DNA of 5,475 nucleotides. Origin: Gordonia sp. (in: high G+C Gram-positive bacteria) (GTDB lineage Bacteria > Actinomycetota > Actinomycetes > Mycobacteriales > Mycobacteriaceae). The translations under genes were made by a program, and so were the position numbers. Below the pieces are notes generated by a model, which was not told where the DNA came from, searched no databases, and was given only the letters and a program-made list of their open reading frames with translations. Positions 1-5,140 of this stretch are shown here, one piece after another. How positions within the stretch are numbered: position 1 is the first letter of the stretch; each line of letters starts with the position of its first letter. Location of the stretch: contig JASLJL010000472.1 of assembly GCA_030152405.1 (NCBI GenBank), positions 1 through 5,475 on the forward strand, written 5' to 3'.

Positions 1-265
1 CCATCTCCGCCTTCGACGCGCCGAGAGCCTTGGCGGCGGCCTTGAGCGACAGCTTCTCCGGCACGGGGACGACGGCCACAGCGAGCTTCCCGCCGAGGTC
101 GACGACGAGCGTCTTGAAGATCTGCTCGGCGGCGATGCCGAACTGCGCCATCGCGTCGACCGCCTCGGCGCCGTAGTCGGTGCTGCGTCGATCGTGCGGA
201 TAGCTGCGAACGGTGTGCTCGATCGCGCCCTTCTCAAGAGCGGCGATCGCCGGGGTCGGCGCCAC
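1..265 (-). CDS. ybaK: YbaK/EbsC family aminoacyl-tRNA deacylase, probable Cys-tRNA(Pro) deacylase (3' part outside window)
   Basis: The first 88 codons are visible of a family usually about 155-160 aa long; the 3' end lies beyond position 1. The frame reads APTPAIAALEK near the start, then SYPHD, DYGAEAVDAM, QIFKTLVVDL and AVAVVPVPEKLSLKAAAKALG. This is the N-terminal pattern of YbaK/EbsC proteins, including the conserved FKTLVV segment and its lysine. The family hydrolyses Cys-tRNA(Pro) mischarged by prolyl-tRNA synthetase, acting in the cytoplasm. The start chosen is GTG at 265-263, whose first G is also the last base of the upstream prenyltransferase TAG stop (TAGTG). This suggests translational coupling in one operon. 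A GGAG lies at 281-278, 12 nt upstream, rather far for a strong ribosome-binding site. Family assignment is secure from sequence resemblance; substrate specificity is inferred from the family. Confidence 0.9.
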   Translation of the reverse strand, partial: MAPTPAIAALEKGAIEHTVRSYPHDRRSTDYGAEAVDAMAQFGIAAEQIFKTLVVDLGGKLAVAVVPVPEKLSLKAAAKALGASKAEM

Positions 266-1041
266 TATTTGCCGAATCTCCGATTGCGGGCCGCGTAGTC
301 GCGGAGTGCTCGCAGGAAGTCGACGCGTCGGAACTCCGGCCAGTACGCGTCGGTGAACCAGATCTCCGAATACGCGCTCTGCCACAGCAGAAACCCGCTG
401 AGGCGCTGCTCGCCGGAGGTCCGGATGACAAGATCGGGATCGGGCTGGCCGGACGTGTACAGGTTGGCGTCGATGCCCGCGACGGTCACCGCCTCGATCA
501 TCTCGGCGGGGGTGGCACCGGACTCGGCGGCGTCGGAGAGGAGTGCCTGCACGGCGTCGACGATCTCCTGGCGGCCGCCGTAGCCGACGGCCACGTTGAC
601 GTTCATCCCCGAACGCTCGTTCGTTCGCTGCGACGCCTCGCGCAGCCGGGTCGCGACGGCGTCGGGCAGGCTGTCGAGATTGCCGACGATCCGGACGCGC
701 CAGTCGCCGTCGGAGATCTCGTCGACGATGTCGGGGACGATCTCCATGAGCGCGTTCAGCTCTTCCGACGCGCGCAAGAGGTTCTCCGTCGACAGGAGAT
801 AGATCGTGACCGCGCCGATGCCCAGTTCGTGGCACCACCCGAGCATGTCGGCGATCCGCTTGGCTCCGACCCGATGACCGTGCGCGACGTCGTCGAACCC
901 CGCTTCGCGCGCCCAGCGTCGGTTGCCGTCGCAGATGATCGCGACGTGTCGGGGCACTCGATCCGGATCCATGAGCTGCACGAGGCGGCGTTCGTACACG
1001 CGGTACATGCCGCCGCGGAGGGCGTCGGGGATCAGTTTCAC
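265..1041 (-). CDS. Short-chain cis-prenyltransferase, probable (2Z,6E)-farnesyl diphosphate synthase
   Basis: A complete 258-aa UPP-synthase-family protein that condenses isopentenyl diphosphate with an allylic diphosphate in cis. Visible motifs are CDGNRRWAR (residues 37-45, catalytic Asp38), YLLSTENL (81-88), NVAVGYGGR near 150, and the C-terminal signature around 195-235 (TSGQPDPDLVIRTSGEQRLS, then FLLWQSAYSEIWF). It closely resembles M. tuberculosis Rv1086, recalled from memory, which makes Z,E-farnesyl diphosphate, rather than the decaprenyl synthase Rv2361c. Leu82 aligns with Leu84 of Rv1086, reported to limit chain length, so a C15 product is predicted. That product would feed decaprenyl phosphate, the lipid carrier for arabinogalactan and peptidoglycan. 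The GTG start matches the Rv1086 N-terminus (MKLIP versus MEIIP). No Shine-Dalgarno is visible, but TAACAT sits 7 nt upstream, so the mRNA is probably leaderless. The gene is divergent from hemolysin III and overlaps the deacylase start by one base. Confidence 0.93.
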   Translation of the reverse strand: MKLIPDALRGGMYRVYERRLVQLMDPDRVPRHVAIICDGNRRWAREAGFDDVAHGHRVGAKRIADMLGWCHELGIGAVTIYLLSTENLLRASEELNALMEIVPDIVDEISDGDWRVRIVGNLDSLPDAVATRLREASQRTNERSGMNVNVAVGYGGRQEIVDAVQALLSDAAESGATPAEMIEAVTVAGIDANLYTSGQPDPDLVIRTSGEQRLSGFLLWQSAYSEIWFTDAYWPEFRRVDFLRALRDYAARNRRFGK

Positions 1042-1048
1042 AGCCGCG

Positions 1049-1054
1049 ATGTTA
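1049..1054 (-). promoter_or_regulatory. -10 element of the cis-prenyltransferase gene (leaderless type)
   Basis: TAACAT on the minus strand fits the actinobacterial TANNNT -10 consensus. It is followed by exactly 7 nt before the GTG start at 1041, so transcription should begin at or next to the start codon. No good TTGACA-like -35 is present 17-19 nt further upstream. The absence of a Shine-Dalgarno sequence agrees with a leaderless transcript. The assignment is by pattern only. Confidence 0.6.
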
Positions 1055-1171
1055 CTCGGCGAACCCGGAGTGGAACCTGAACGAGGGATGAGCGGGACCT
1101 CTCGACTCCGCTCGAGGATCGGGAGTGGGTCCAGTCGCCGGAGCTCCTGGGCAATCAGGTTACCGGCAGGA

Positions 1172-1191
1172 AACTTACGGTACCGTAGGTT
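1172..1191. promoter_or_regulatory. 20-bp palindrome over the hemolysin III promoter, candidate operator
   Basis: AACTTACGGTACCGTAGGTT is an inverted repeat with 9 of 10 pairs matched (only T1175/G1188 fail) and no spacer, centred between 1181 and 1182. It covers the proposed -10 element TACCGT (1181-1186) and ends 2 nt before the hemolysin III ATG. A bound dimeric regulator, for example of the TetR type, would block RNA polymerase here. It lies about 130 bp from the divergent prenyltransferase start, so direct control of that gene is less likely. The regulator is not in the window and its identity is unknown. Confidence 0.6.
1181..1186 (+). promoter_or_regulatory. -10 element of the hemolysin III gene (leaderless type)
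   Basis: TACCGT fits TANNNT and lies 7 nt before the ATG at 1194. That is the same hexamer and spacing as at the DAHP synthase leader peptide (5185-5180, minus). There is no clear -35 hexamer. Only a weak AGG (1187-1189) could act as Shine-Dalgarno, so a leaderless mRNA is the simplest reading. Confidence 0.6.
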
Positions 1192-1193
1192 GC

Positions 1194-1868
1194 ATGACGC
1201 AGACTCCCGCGGACGAGCAGACGGCGAAGCCGACCCTGCGCGGCGTGATCCACAAGTACTCGTCCGTCGTGGCGGCCGCAGTCGGGCTGATCCTCATCGT
1301 CGGCACGGCGATGCACCGCGGACCGGCCGATGTGTTGTCCGTGGTCGTGTACGTCGCGACCATCTGCGGCCTGTTCACCGTCAGCACCGTGTATCACCGT
1401 GTTCATTGGAAGACGCCGCAGGCCCGCATCGCGATGAAACGCGCCGACCATTCGATGATCTTCGTCTTCATCGCGGGCACCTACACCCCGTTCTGCATGA
1501 TGGCGCTGGACGGCGCGACCCGCTGGTGGGTCCTGGGGATCGTGTGGGTGGGTGCGATCTCCGGAGTCGCGTTGAAGATGATCTGGCCGACGTCTCCGCG
1601 TTGGCTCGGCGTGATCCTGTACATCGCACTGGGCTGGGTGATCATCGTCGTGGCGCCCGCCCTCGTCGAGTCGACCGGCGTGGCGGTTCTCGTCCTCCTC
1701 GCCGCGGGCGGCGTCCTCTACAGTCTCGGCGCCGTGCTGTTCGCCCTCCGGTGGCCCGACCCGTGGCCCGGCGTCTTCGGTCACCACGAGGTGTTCCATG
1801 CCTGCACCGCCGTCGCCGCGCTTTTGCACTACATCGCGGTGTGGCTTGTCGTCCTGTACTCCACCTGA
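1194..1868 (+). CDS. Hemolysin III / PAQR family integral membrane protein
   Basis: A 224-aa polytopic membrane protein of the HlyIII (PAQR-related) family. Family marks are HKYSS near the N-terminus (20-24), STVYHRVHW (64-72), RADHSMIFVFIAGTYTPF (83-100) and a C-terminal HEVFHA (198-203). His68, His198 and His202 match the positions that bind a metal ion, usually zinc, in PAQR proteins. About seven hydrophobic segments fill the chain. The first lies after residue 23 and the last ends near residue 221. The start at ATG 1194 is chosen over GTG 1125 because the extra 23 residues look unlike the family and a -10 element sits 7 nt before 1194. Bacterial members are named after a reported haemolysin, but the true role is unclear; lipid or membrane sensing or hydrolase activity has been proposed. 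The divergent arrangement with the prenyltransferase matches M. tuberculosis Rv1085c/Rv1086 as recalled. Confidence 0.93.
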   Translation: MTQTPADEQTAKPTLRGVIHKYSSVVAAAVGLILIVGTAMHRGPADVLSVVVYVATICGLFTVSTVYHRVHWKTPQARIAMKRADHSMIFVFIAGTYTPFCMMALDGATRWWVLGIVWVGAISGVALKMIWPTSPRWLGVILYIALGWVIIVVAPALVESTGVAVLVLLAAGGVLYSLGAVLFALRWPDPWPGVFGHHEVFHACTAVAALLHYIAVWLVVLYST

Positions 1869-1894
1869 GCAATTCGTCGGCGCGGAGTCTGCCG

Positions 1895-1900
1895 TAAGCT
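1895..1900 (+). promoter_or_regulatory. Possible -10 element for the small membrane protein gene
   Basis: TAAGCT fits TANNNT and lies 8 nt before the ATG at 1909, inside the 40-nt gap after the hemolysin III stop. The 10 bases before the ATG (ctaaccgcct) contain no Shine-Dalgarno sequence. This favours a separate leaderless start over reinitiation from the upstream gene. There is no clear -35. Confidence 0.45.
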
Positions 1901-1908
1901 AACCGCCT

Positions 1909-2403
1909 ATGTCCACGCCCGACGCCGATCCCGCGCGATTGCGCGGGGGCGTCGTCGGCGCCGCGTCGGGGATGACGGCGATCGCAGCACACGGCATCGC
2001 GCAGGGAATGCTGCCGTCCACCGACGCCCTGATGGTCGTGATCGCGGCGGCCGCGGCACTCGGAGCCGTCGTCCACGCCGTCCCGAGGATTCCCGGTCTG
2101 CCCGCTCTTCTCGCAGGCCAAGGACTCGTCCACCTGCTCCTGGTGGCCCTCACCGGCCATCACCACGATCTGCTCAATCCGACGATGGCCGTGACGCACG
2201 GCGTCGGGACGATCGCCGCGCTCGCCCTCATCGCGACGTTCGACGCGGTGGCGAGGGTGGTGCGTCGAATCGCGACGGTGCTGCCGTCGCCGAGCGCGCC
2301 GATCCATCACTCACTTCCGGTTCCGGCGGGTCGCACCTGCGTGCCTGCTCCGTTGGTGTTCCTCGGGTCGGTCGGACTCCGCGGCCCTCCTCTTTCGGTC
2401 TGA
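1909..2403 (+). CDS. Small histidine-containing four-helix membrane protein of unknown function
   Basis: A 164-aa protein I cannot name. Four hydrophobic segments are visible, at about 13-35, 40-58, 63-83 and 92-118. Each carries a histidine: His28, His56, His75 and His97. A GHHHD cluster (83-87) lies in the loop before the last helix, and another His pair is at 133-134 in the tail. Methionines (22, 34, 42, 93) lie in or next to the helices. The C-terminus is a non-hydrophobic tail ending near GLRGPP. His/Met-bearing helices suggest metal ion contact, and similar small proteins occur near copper-handling genes (YcnI, CopC, PepSY) in actinobacteria as I recall; this is inference. It precedes the PepSY gene by 97 nt on the same strand and follows hemolysin III by 40 nt. 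The ATG at 1909 is chosen from the -10 spacing and because the frame has no earlier plausible start. Confidence 0.75.
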   Translation: MSTPDADPARLRGGVVGAASGMTAIAAHGIAQGMLPSTDALMVVIAAAAALGAVVHAVPRIPGLPALLAGQGLVHLLLVALTGHHHDLLNPTMAVTHGVGTIAALALIATFDAVARVVRRIATVLPSPSAPIHHSLPVPAGRTCVPAPLVFLGSVGLRGPPLSV

Positions 2404-2500
2404 TCCAGCACCACTTCCTCGCGTTCGTCGTATCGACGTGTGCGGCGTTCGCGCCGTGCACGTCGGTCCGACGGCGCGCTCGATCGACCGAAAGAAGCCC
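2404..2500 (+). promoter_or_regulatory. Leader of the PepSY gene with an inverted repeat reaching its ribosome-binding site
   Basis: This 97-nt gap has no convincing promoter. TCTTTCGGTC (2391-2400, at the end of the upstream gene) is a perfect reverse complement of GACCGAAAGA (2486-2495), which includes most of the purine-rich ribosome-binding site GAAAGAAG (2490-2497). In RNA this could form a 10-bp stem closing an 85-nt loop and cover the site. A second pair, GTCGGAC (2371-2377) with GTCCGAC (2466-2472), would cross it and so could only be an alternative. Regulatory use is speculative. Confidence 0.25.
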
Positions 2501-3883
2501 ATGTCTGTCACAGACGTGCCCACATCCAGTCCCACGCCCACTCGCTCGCCGTCCACACGTGCCGCGACCGTCCGCATGCTCCACCGACTCCACTTCTACG
2601 CCGGCGTGCTCGTCGCACCGTTCCTCCTGATCGCCGCCGTCACCGGCGCTCTCTACGCGCTCGCACCGTCGGTCGAGAGCGTCGTCTATCGCCATGAACT
2701 CCGGACCGACTCCACCGGCCAGGCCCGCTCGCTCGCCGATCAGATCGATGCGGCGCGCGCGGTCCGGCCCACCCTGCAGGTGGCCGCCGTCCGGCCGCCC
2801 GCGGAGCAGGGTGACACCACGGCGGTCCTGTTCGCCGACCCGTCGCTCGGCGACTCCGAACGGCGGGCGGTGTATGTCGACCCGGTGACCCTCGACGTGC
2901 GCGGCGATCTGCCGGTCTACGGCAGTTCCAACGCACTGCCCATGCGGCAGTGGCTCGACCGTCTGCACCGCGACCTCCACCTCGGCGAGCCCGGCAGACT
3001 GTACAGCGAGCTCGCGGCCTCATGGCTGTGGGTGATCGTCCTCGCCGGCCTCGGATTGTGGTTCACCCGCACTCGCGCGGCCCGGCGCAGGCGCGGAGTC
3101 GGGCGAGCCCGGACCGTCCACCGGCACGCGGTGATCGGCGTGTGGATCTCGATCGGCCTGATCTTCCTGTCGGCGACCGGCCTCACGTGGTCGACGTATG
3201 CGGGCCAGAACGTCAGCGACCTGCGCACCGCTCTGAACTGGACCACACCCGCGACCGACACCGCTCTGCCCGGCGCCGCACCTGCCGCTCCGTCCGCAGG
3301 TGAGCACGCCGGACACGACGGTCACGGTGCCTCCGCGCCCGGCGACACCTCGTCGGCCGTTCCGCAGGTCGACGCGGCCGTCGCCCTCGCCCGCTCCGCC
3401 GGCGTCGGGTCAGGAGTCGAGGTGACTCTTCCGTCGCAGGCGGGCACCGCGTACACGGTCACCGAGGTGCGGCGCCCCTGGCAGTTCTCCCCCGACACCG
3501 TCGCCGTCGACCCGGCATCCGACCGCGTCGTCTCCGAGAACCGCTTCGCGGACTGGCCGCTCGCGGCCCGCCTGTCGAATCTGGGCATCGCGCTGCACAT
3601 GGGCCTGCTGTTCGGCGTCGCCAACCAGATCGTGCTGTTCGTGTTGGCGCTCGCTCTGATCGCGGTCATCGTGCTCGGCTACCGAGCCTGGTGGCAGCGC
3701 CGAAACCGACGCGCGCCCGCAGCGGGCGGGCTGCGAGCGGCGCCGTGGCCGGTGAGCGTCGGGATCGCGCTGATCGCGGCAGCGATCGGCTGGTTCGTCC
3801 CGCTCCTCGGCTGGCCGCTGCTCGCCTTCGTGGTGATCGACGTGATTCGTCAACGACTCGGCGACCGCGCGACCGCGACCTAG
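2501..3883 (+). CDS. PepSY-associated membrane protein (PiuB/COG3182-like) with His-rich loop
   Basis: A 460-aa integral membrane protein of the PepSY_TM group. Marks are LHRLHFYAGVLVAPFLLIAAVTG (27-49, helix 1), WLDRLHRDLHLGEPGRLYSE (151-170) leading into helix 2 (174-189), VHRHAVIGVWISIGLIFLSATGL (206-228, helix 3) and LGIALHMGLLFG (361-372) with the next helix (376-394). Two further hydrophobic stretches (417-431, 433-448) form a C-terminal extension. Paired His at 28/31, 156/160 and 207/209, with His366, suit haem or metal binding, as proposed for ferric-siderophore reductases of this family. The outer loop holds an Ala/Pro-rich, His-rich stretch (EHAGHDGHG, 268-276), a likely metal-binding segment. 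An upstream ATG at 2438 is in frame. ATG 2501 is preferred because GAAAGAAG (2490-2497) precedes it and the added residues look non-coding. Substrate metal, iron or copper, is undecided. It is convergent with the DAHP synthase gene, 7 nt apart. Confidence 0.9.
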   Translation: MSVTDVPTSSPTPTRSPSTRAATVRMLHRLHFYAGVLVAPFLLIAAVTGALYALAPSVESVVYRHELRTDSTGQARSLADQIDAARAVRPTLQVAAVRPPAEQGDTTAVLFADPSLGDSERRAVYVDPVTLDVRGDLPVYGSSNALPMRQWLDRLHRDLHLGEPGRLYSELAASWLWVIVLAGLGLWFTRTRAARRRRGVGRARTVHRHAVIGVWISIGLIFLSATGLTWSTYAGQNVSDLRTALNWTTPATDTALPGAAPAAPSAGEHAGHDGHGASAPGDTSSAVPQVDAAVALARSAGVGSGVEVTLPSQAGTAYTVTEVRRPWQFSPDTVAVDPASDRVVSENRFADWPLAARLSNLGIALHMGLLFGVANQIVLFVLALALIAVIVLGYRAWWQRRNRRAPAAGGLRAAPWPVSVGIALIAAAIGWFVPLLGWPLLAFVVIDVIRQRLGDRATAT

Positions 3884-3898
3884 ACGCCGGTCAGCGCG
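3866..3898. terminator. Possible bidirectional hairpin between convergent genes
   Basis: CGCGCGACC (3866-3874) can pair with GGTC-A-GCGCG (3889-3898) with one bulged A. An inner GCG/CGC pair (3875-3877 with 3885-3887) closes a 7-nt loop. The hairpin spans both stop codons (3881-3883 plus, 3893-3891 minus). There is no T-run on either side. GC-rich palindromes are frequent by chance in this DNA, so this is a weak call. Confidence 0.25.
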
Positions 3899-4964
3899 CG
3901 GCGCGATGCAGGGCGGCGAGGACGTCGGTCGACGCCTCCCAGCCCATGCACTTGTCCGTGACCGACTGGCCGTAGACGAGGTCGCCGCCGAGGCTCTGCG
4001 CGCCGGGGACGAGGAAGCTCTCCAGCATCACGCCGGACAGCTGGACCGACTCCCCGGCGCGACGGCGCGCCGCGAACGCCTCCGCCACCTCGACGGCCAC
4101 CACAGCCTGGCGCTCATGGTCCTTGCCGGAGTTCGCGTGCGAGCAGTCCACCATCACCTTCGGCGACTTGCCCGCCTTCGTCAGCGCCGCGACGGCTGAG
4201 GTCACCGAGTCCGCGTCGTAGTTCGGTCCCGGGGTGCCGCCACGCAAAATGATGTGGCAGTCCTCGTTGCCCGCGGTCTGGACGACGGCGCCACGACCGA
4301 AATCGTCGACTCCGAAGAACACGTGCTCGGCGGACGCCGCCGACACACCGTCGATCGCGACCTGGACGTTGCCGTCGGTGCCGTTCTTGAACCCGATCGG
4401 CATCGACAGTCCGGACGCCAACTGGCGGTGAACCTGCGATTCCGTCGTGCGGGCGCCGATCGCGCCCCACGCGACGGTGTCGGCGATGTACTGCGGGCTC
4501 GTCGGCTCGAGGAACTCGCAGCCCACCGGCAGTCCGAGGTCGATGACGTCGAGCAACAGGGCGCGGGCGGTGCGGAGGCCGCGCTCCACGTCGTAGGACT
4601 CGTCCATTCCGGGGTCGTTGATGAGACCCTTCCATCCGACGGTGGTCCGCGGCTTCTCGAAGTACACGCGCATCACGATCTTCAGGGTGTCGGCGTACTC
4701 GACGGCGAGCGGCGCGAGGCGTCGTGCGTAGTCGAGAGCGGCCACCGGGTCGTGCACCGAGCACGGTCCGACGACGACGATCAGGCGGTCGTCCCGCCCG
4801 GCCAGGATGGCCGCGATCTCGTCGCGGTCGCGCTGGACGGTCTCGGCGCGGCGGGCCGTCAGCGGCAGCTCGCTGCGCAGCGCCTCCGGCGACGGAATCG
4901 GCGAGAACGCGGTGACCCGGCGGTCGGAGGTGGACGGTGCGGTGGTGCCGGTCGTGATGGTCAC
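3891..4964 (-). CDS. aroF: Type I 3-deoxy-7-phosphoheptulonate (DAHP) synthase, AroG/AroF-like
   Basis: Condenses phosphoenolpyruvate and erythrose 4-phosphate to DAHP, the first step of the shikimate pathway to Phe, Tyr and Trp, in the cytoplasm. The 357-aa length fits E. coli AroG (350 aa). Motifs are VVGPCSVHD (64-72), FEKPRTTVGWKGLINDP (102-118), GAIGARTTESQVHRQLASGL (167-186), GFKNGTDG (191-198), CHIILRGG (236-243), VDCSHANSGK (272-281) and SVTDKCMGWE (334-343). Metal ligands expected from AroG are Cys68, His276, Glu315 and Asp337, all present, so the enzyme should be active. The start is GTG 4964, preceded by AAAGG (4975-4971) with a 6-nt gap. An in-frame ATG at 5036 is rejected because it lies inside the terminator stem and adds 24 residues unlike the family. 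Expression is probably set by an aromatic attenuator upstream (5034-5172). Many relatives also have an unrelated type II DAHP synthase; none is seen here. Confidence 0.96.
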   Translation of the reverse strand: MTITTGTTAPSTSDRRVTAFSPIPSPEALRSELPLTARRAETVQRDRDEIAAILAGRDDRLIVVVGPCSVHDPVAALDYARRLAPLAVEYADTLKIVMRVYFEKPRTTVGWKGLINDPGMDESYDVERGLRTARALLLDVIDLGLPVGCEFLEPTSPQYIADTVAWGAIGARTTESQVHRQLASGLSMPIGFKNGTDGNVQVAIDGVSAASAEHVFFGVDDFGRGAVVQTAGNEDCHIILRGGTPGPNYDADSVTSAVAALTKAGKSPKVMVDCSHANSGKDHERQAVVAVEVAEAFAARRRAGESVQLSGVMLESFLVPGAQSLGGDLVYGQSVTDKCMGWEASTDVLAALHRAAR

Positions 4965-4970
4965 GATGTG

Positions 4971-4977
4971 CCTTTCG
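4971..4977 (-). promoter_or_regulatory. Ribosome-binding site of the DAHP synthase gene
   Basis: CGAAAGG on the minus strand ends 6 nt before the GTG at 4964. It decides the start codon: the ATG 72 bases upstream has no comparable site and would place the start inside the attenuator hairpin. Confidence 0.7.
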
Positions 4978-5033
4978 AATGCGGTCCGCAGGTGAGGATG
5001 GCCGTCCCGGTCAACGCCCTGCGACGCGATTCT

Positions 5034-5092
5034 CATCCCGGAACGAGAAGAAGCAGCGACCGATGGTGGTCACTGCTTCAGGCTCCGGGATG
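5034..5092 (-). terminator. Attenuator terminator-like stem-loop (segments 3:4)
   Basis: The outer stem has 11 pairs: 5092-5082 with 5044-5034 (CATCCCGGAGC against GTTCCGGGATG, one G-U). The inner stem has 12 pairs: 5079-5068 with 5061-5050 (GAAGCAGTGACC against GGTCGCTGCTTC, one G-U) around a 6-nt loop. They are joined by a 2 x 5 internal loop. The inner hairpin is followed by a pyrimidine-rich run (TTCTCGTTCC) rather than a pure U-tract, which is usual for actinobacterial terminators. It starts 11 nt after the leader peptide stop codon and ends 69 nt before the DAHP synthase start. Confidence 0.75.
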
Positions 5093-5140
5093 TACGACGT
5101 GCGTTATCGACGCTTCATCGCAGGCTCTCCCGGAGCCTGC
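5034..5140 (-). promoter_or_regulatory. Ribosome-mediated aromatic amino acid attenuator upstream of DAHP synthase
   Basis: Three pairings compete. A local hairpin (5140-5133 with 5127-5120, 8 bp, loop CGGGA) lies within the leader ORF. A 12-bp perfect antiterminator pairs 5139-5128 (CAGGCTCCGGGA) with 5090-5079 (TCCCGGAGCCTG). The terminator-like stem uses 5092-5034. The antiterminator and the terminator outer stem share bases 5090-5082, so only one can form. The expected logic follows known trp/his attenuators. When charged Tyr-, Trp- and Phe-tRNA are plentiful, the ribosome runs through 5139-5120 to the stop at 5104 and the terminator forms. When it stalls at codons 6-7, segment 5139-5128 is free to capture 5090-5079. 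Stalling at Phe 9-10 would partly cover 5139-5133, so the response may be stronger for Tyr/Trp. The pairings are seen directly; the kinetics are inferred. Confidence 0.82.

Noticed and set aside
265..1041. Annotation as undecaprenyl/decaprenyl diphosphate synthase (uppS)
   Set aside because: Sequence resemblance to Rv1086, the Leu82 position and the hemolysin III neighbour favour the short-chain Z-farnesyl diphosphate synthase.
1101..1116. Inverted repeat CTCGA/TCGAG in the divergent promoter region
   Set aside because: Only 5 bp per arm; expected by chance in this composition and not placed at a promoter element.
923..1897. Long open frame (324 aa) on the plus strand
   Set aside because: It runs antisense to the cis-prenyltransferase and out of frame across hemolysin III. 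The protein is Arg/Gly-rich with no recognisable motif, typical of a shadow frame in high-GC DNA.
1642..2310. 222-aa frame on the minus strand opposite hemolysin III and the small membrane protein
   Set aside because: Very Arg-rich low-complexity translation with no promoter or ribosome-binding site; a reading-frame shadow.
2438..2500. N-terminal extension of the PepSY protein from ATG 2438
   Set aside because: No ribosome-binding site before 2438, the added residues look non-coding, and GAAAGAAG precedes ATG 2501.
4987..5023. Short stem CGCAGG (5023-5018, minus) with CCTGCG (4992-4987) just upstream of the DAHP synthase ribosome-binding site
   Set aside because: Six base pairs with a long loop; too weak to call a structure, though it could be examined when folding the leader.
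4965..5036. N-terminal extension of DAHP synthase from ATG 5036
   Set aside because: The 24 extra residues are not family-like and the ATG lies inside the 3' arm of the terminator stem. GTG 4964 has an AAAGG site and gives the usual length.
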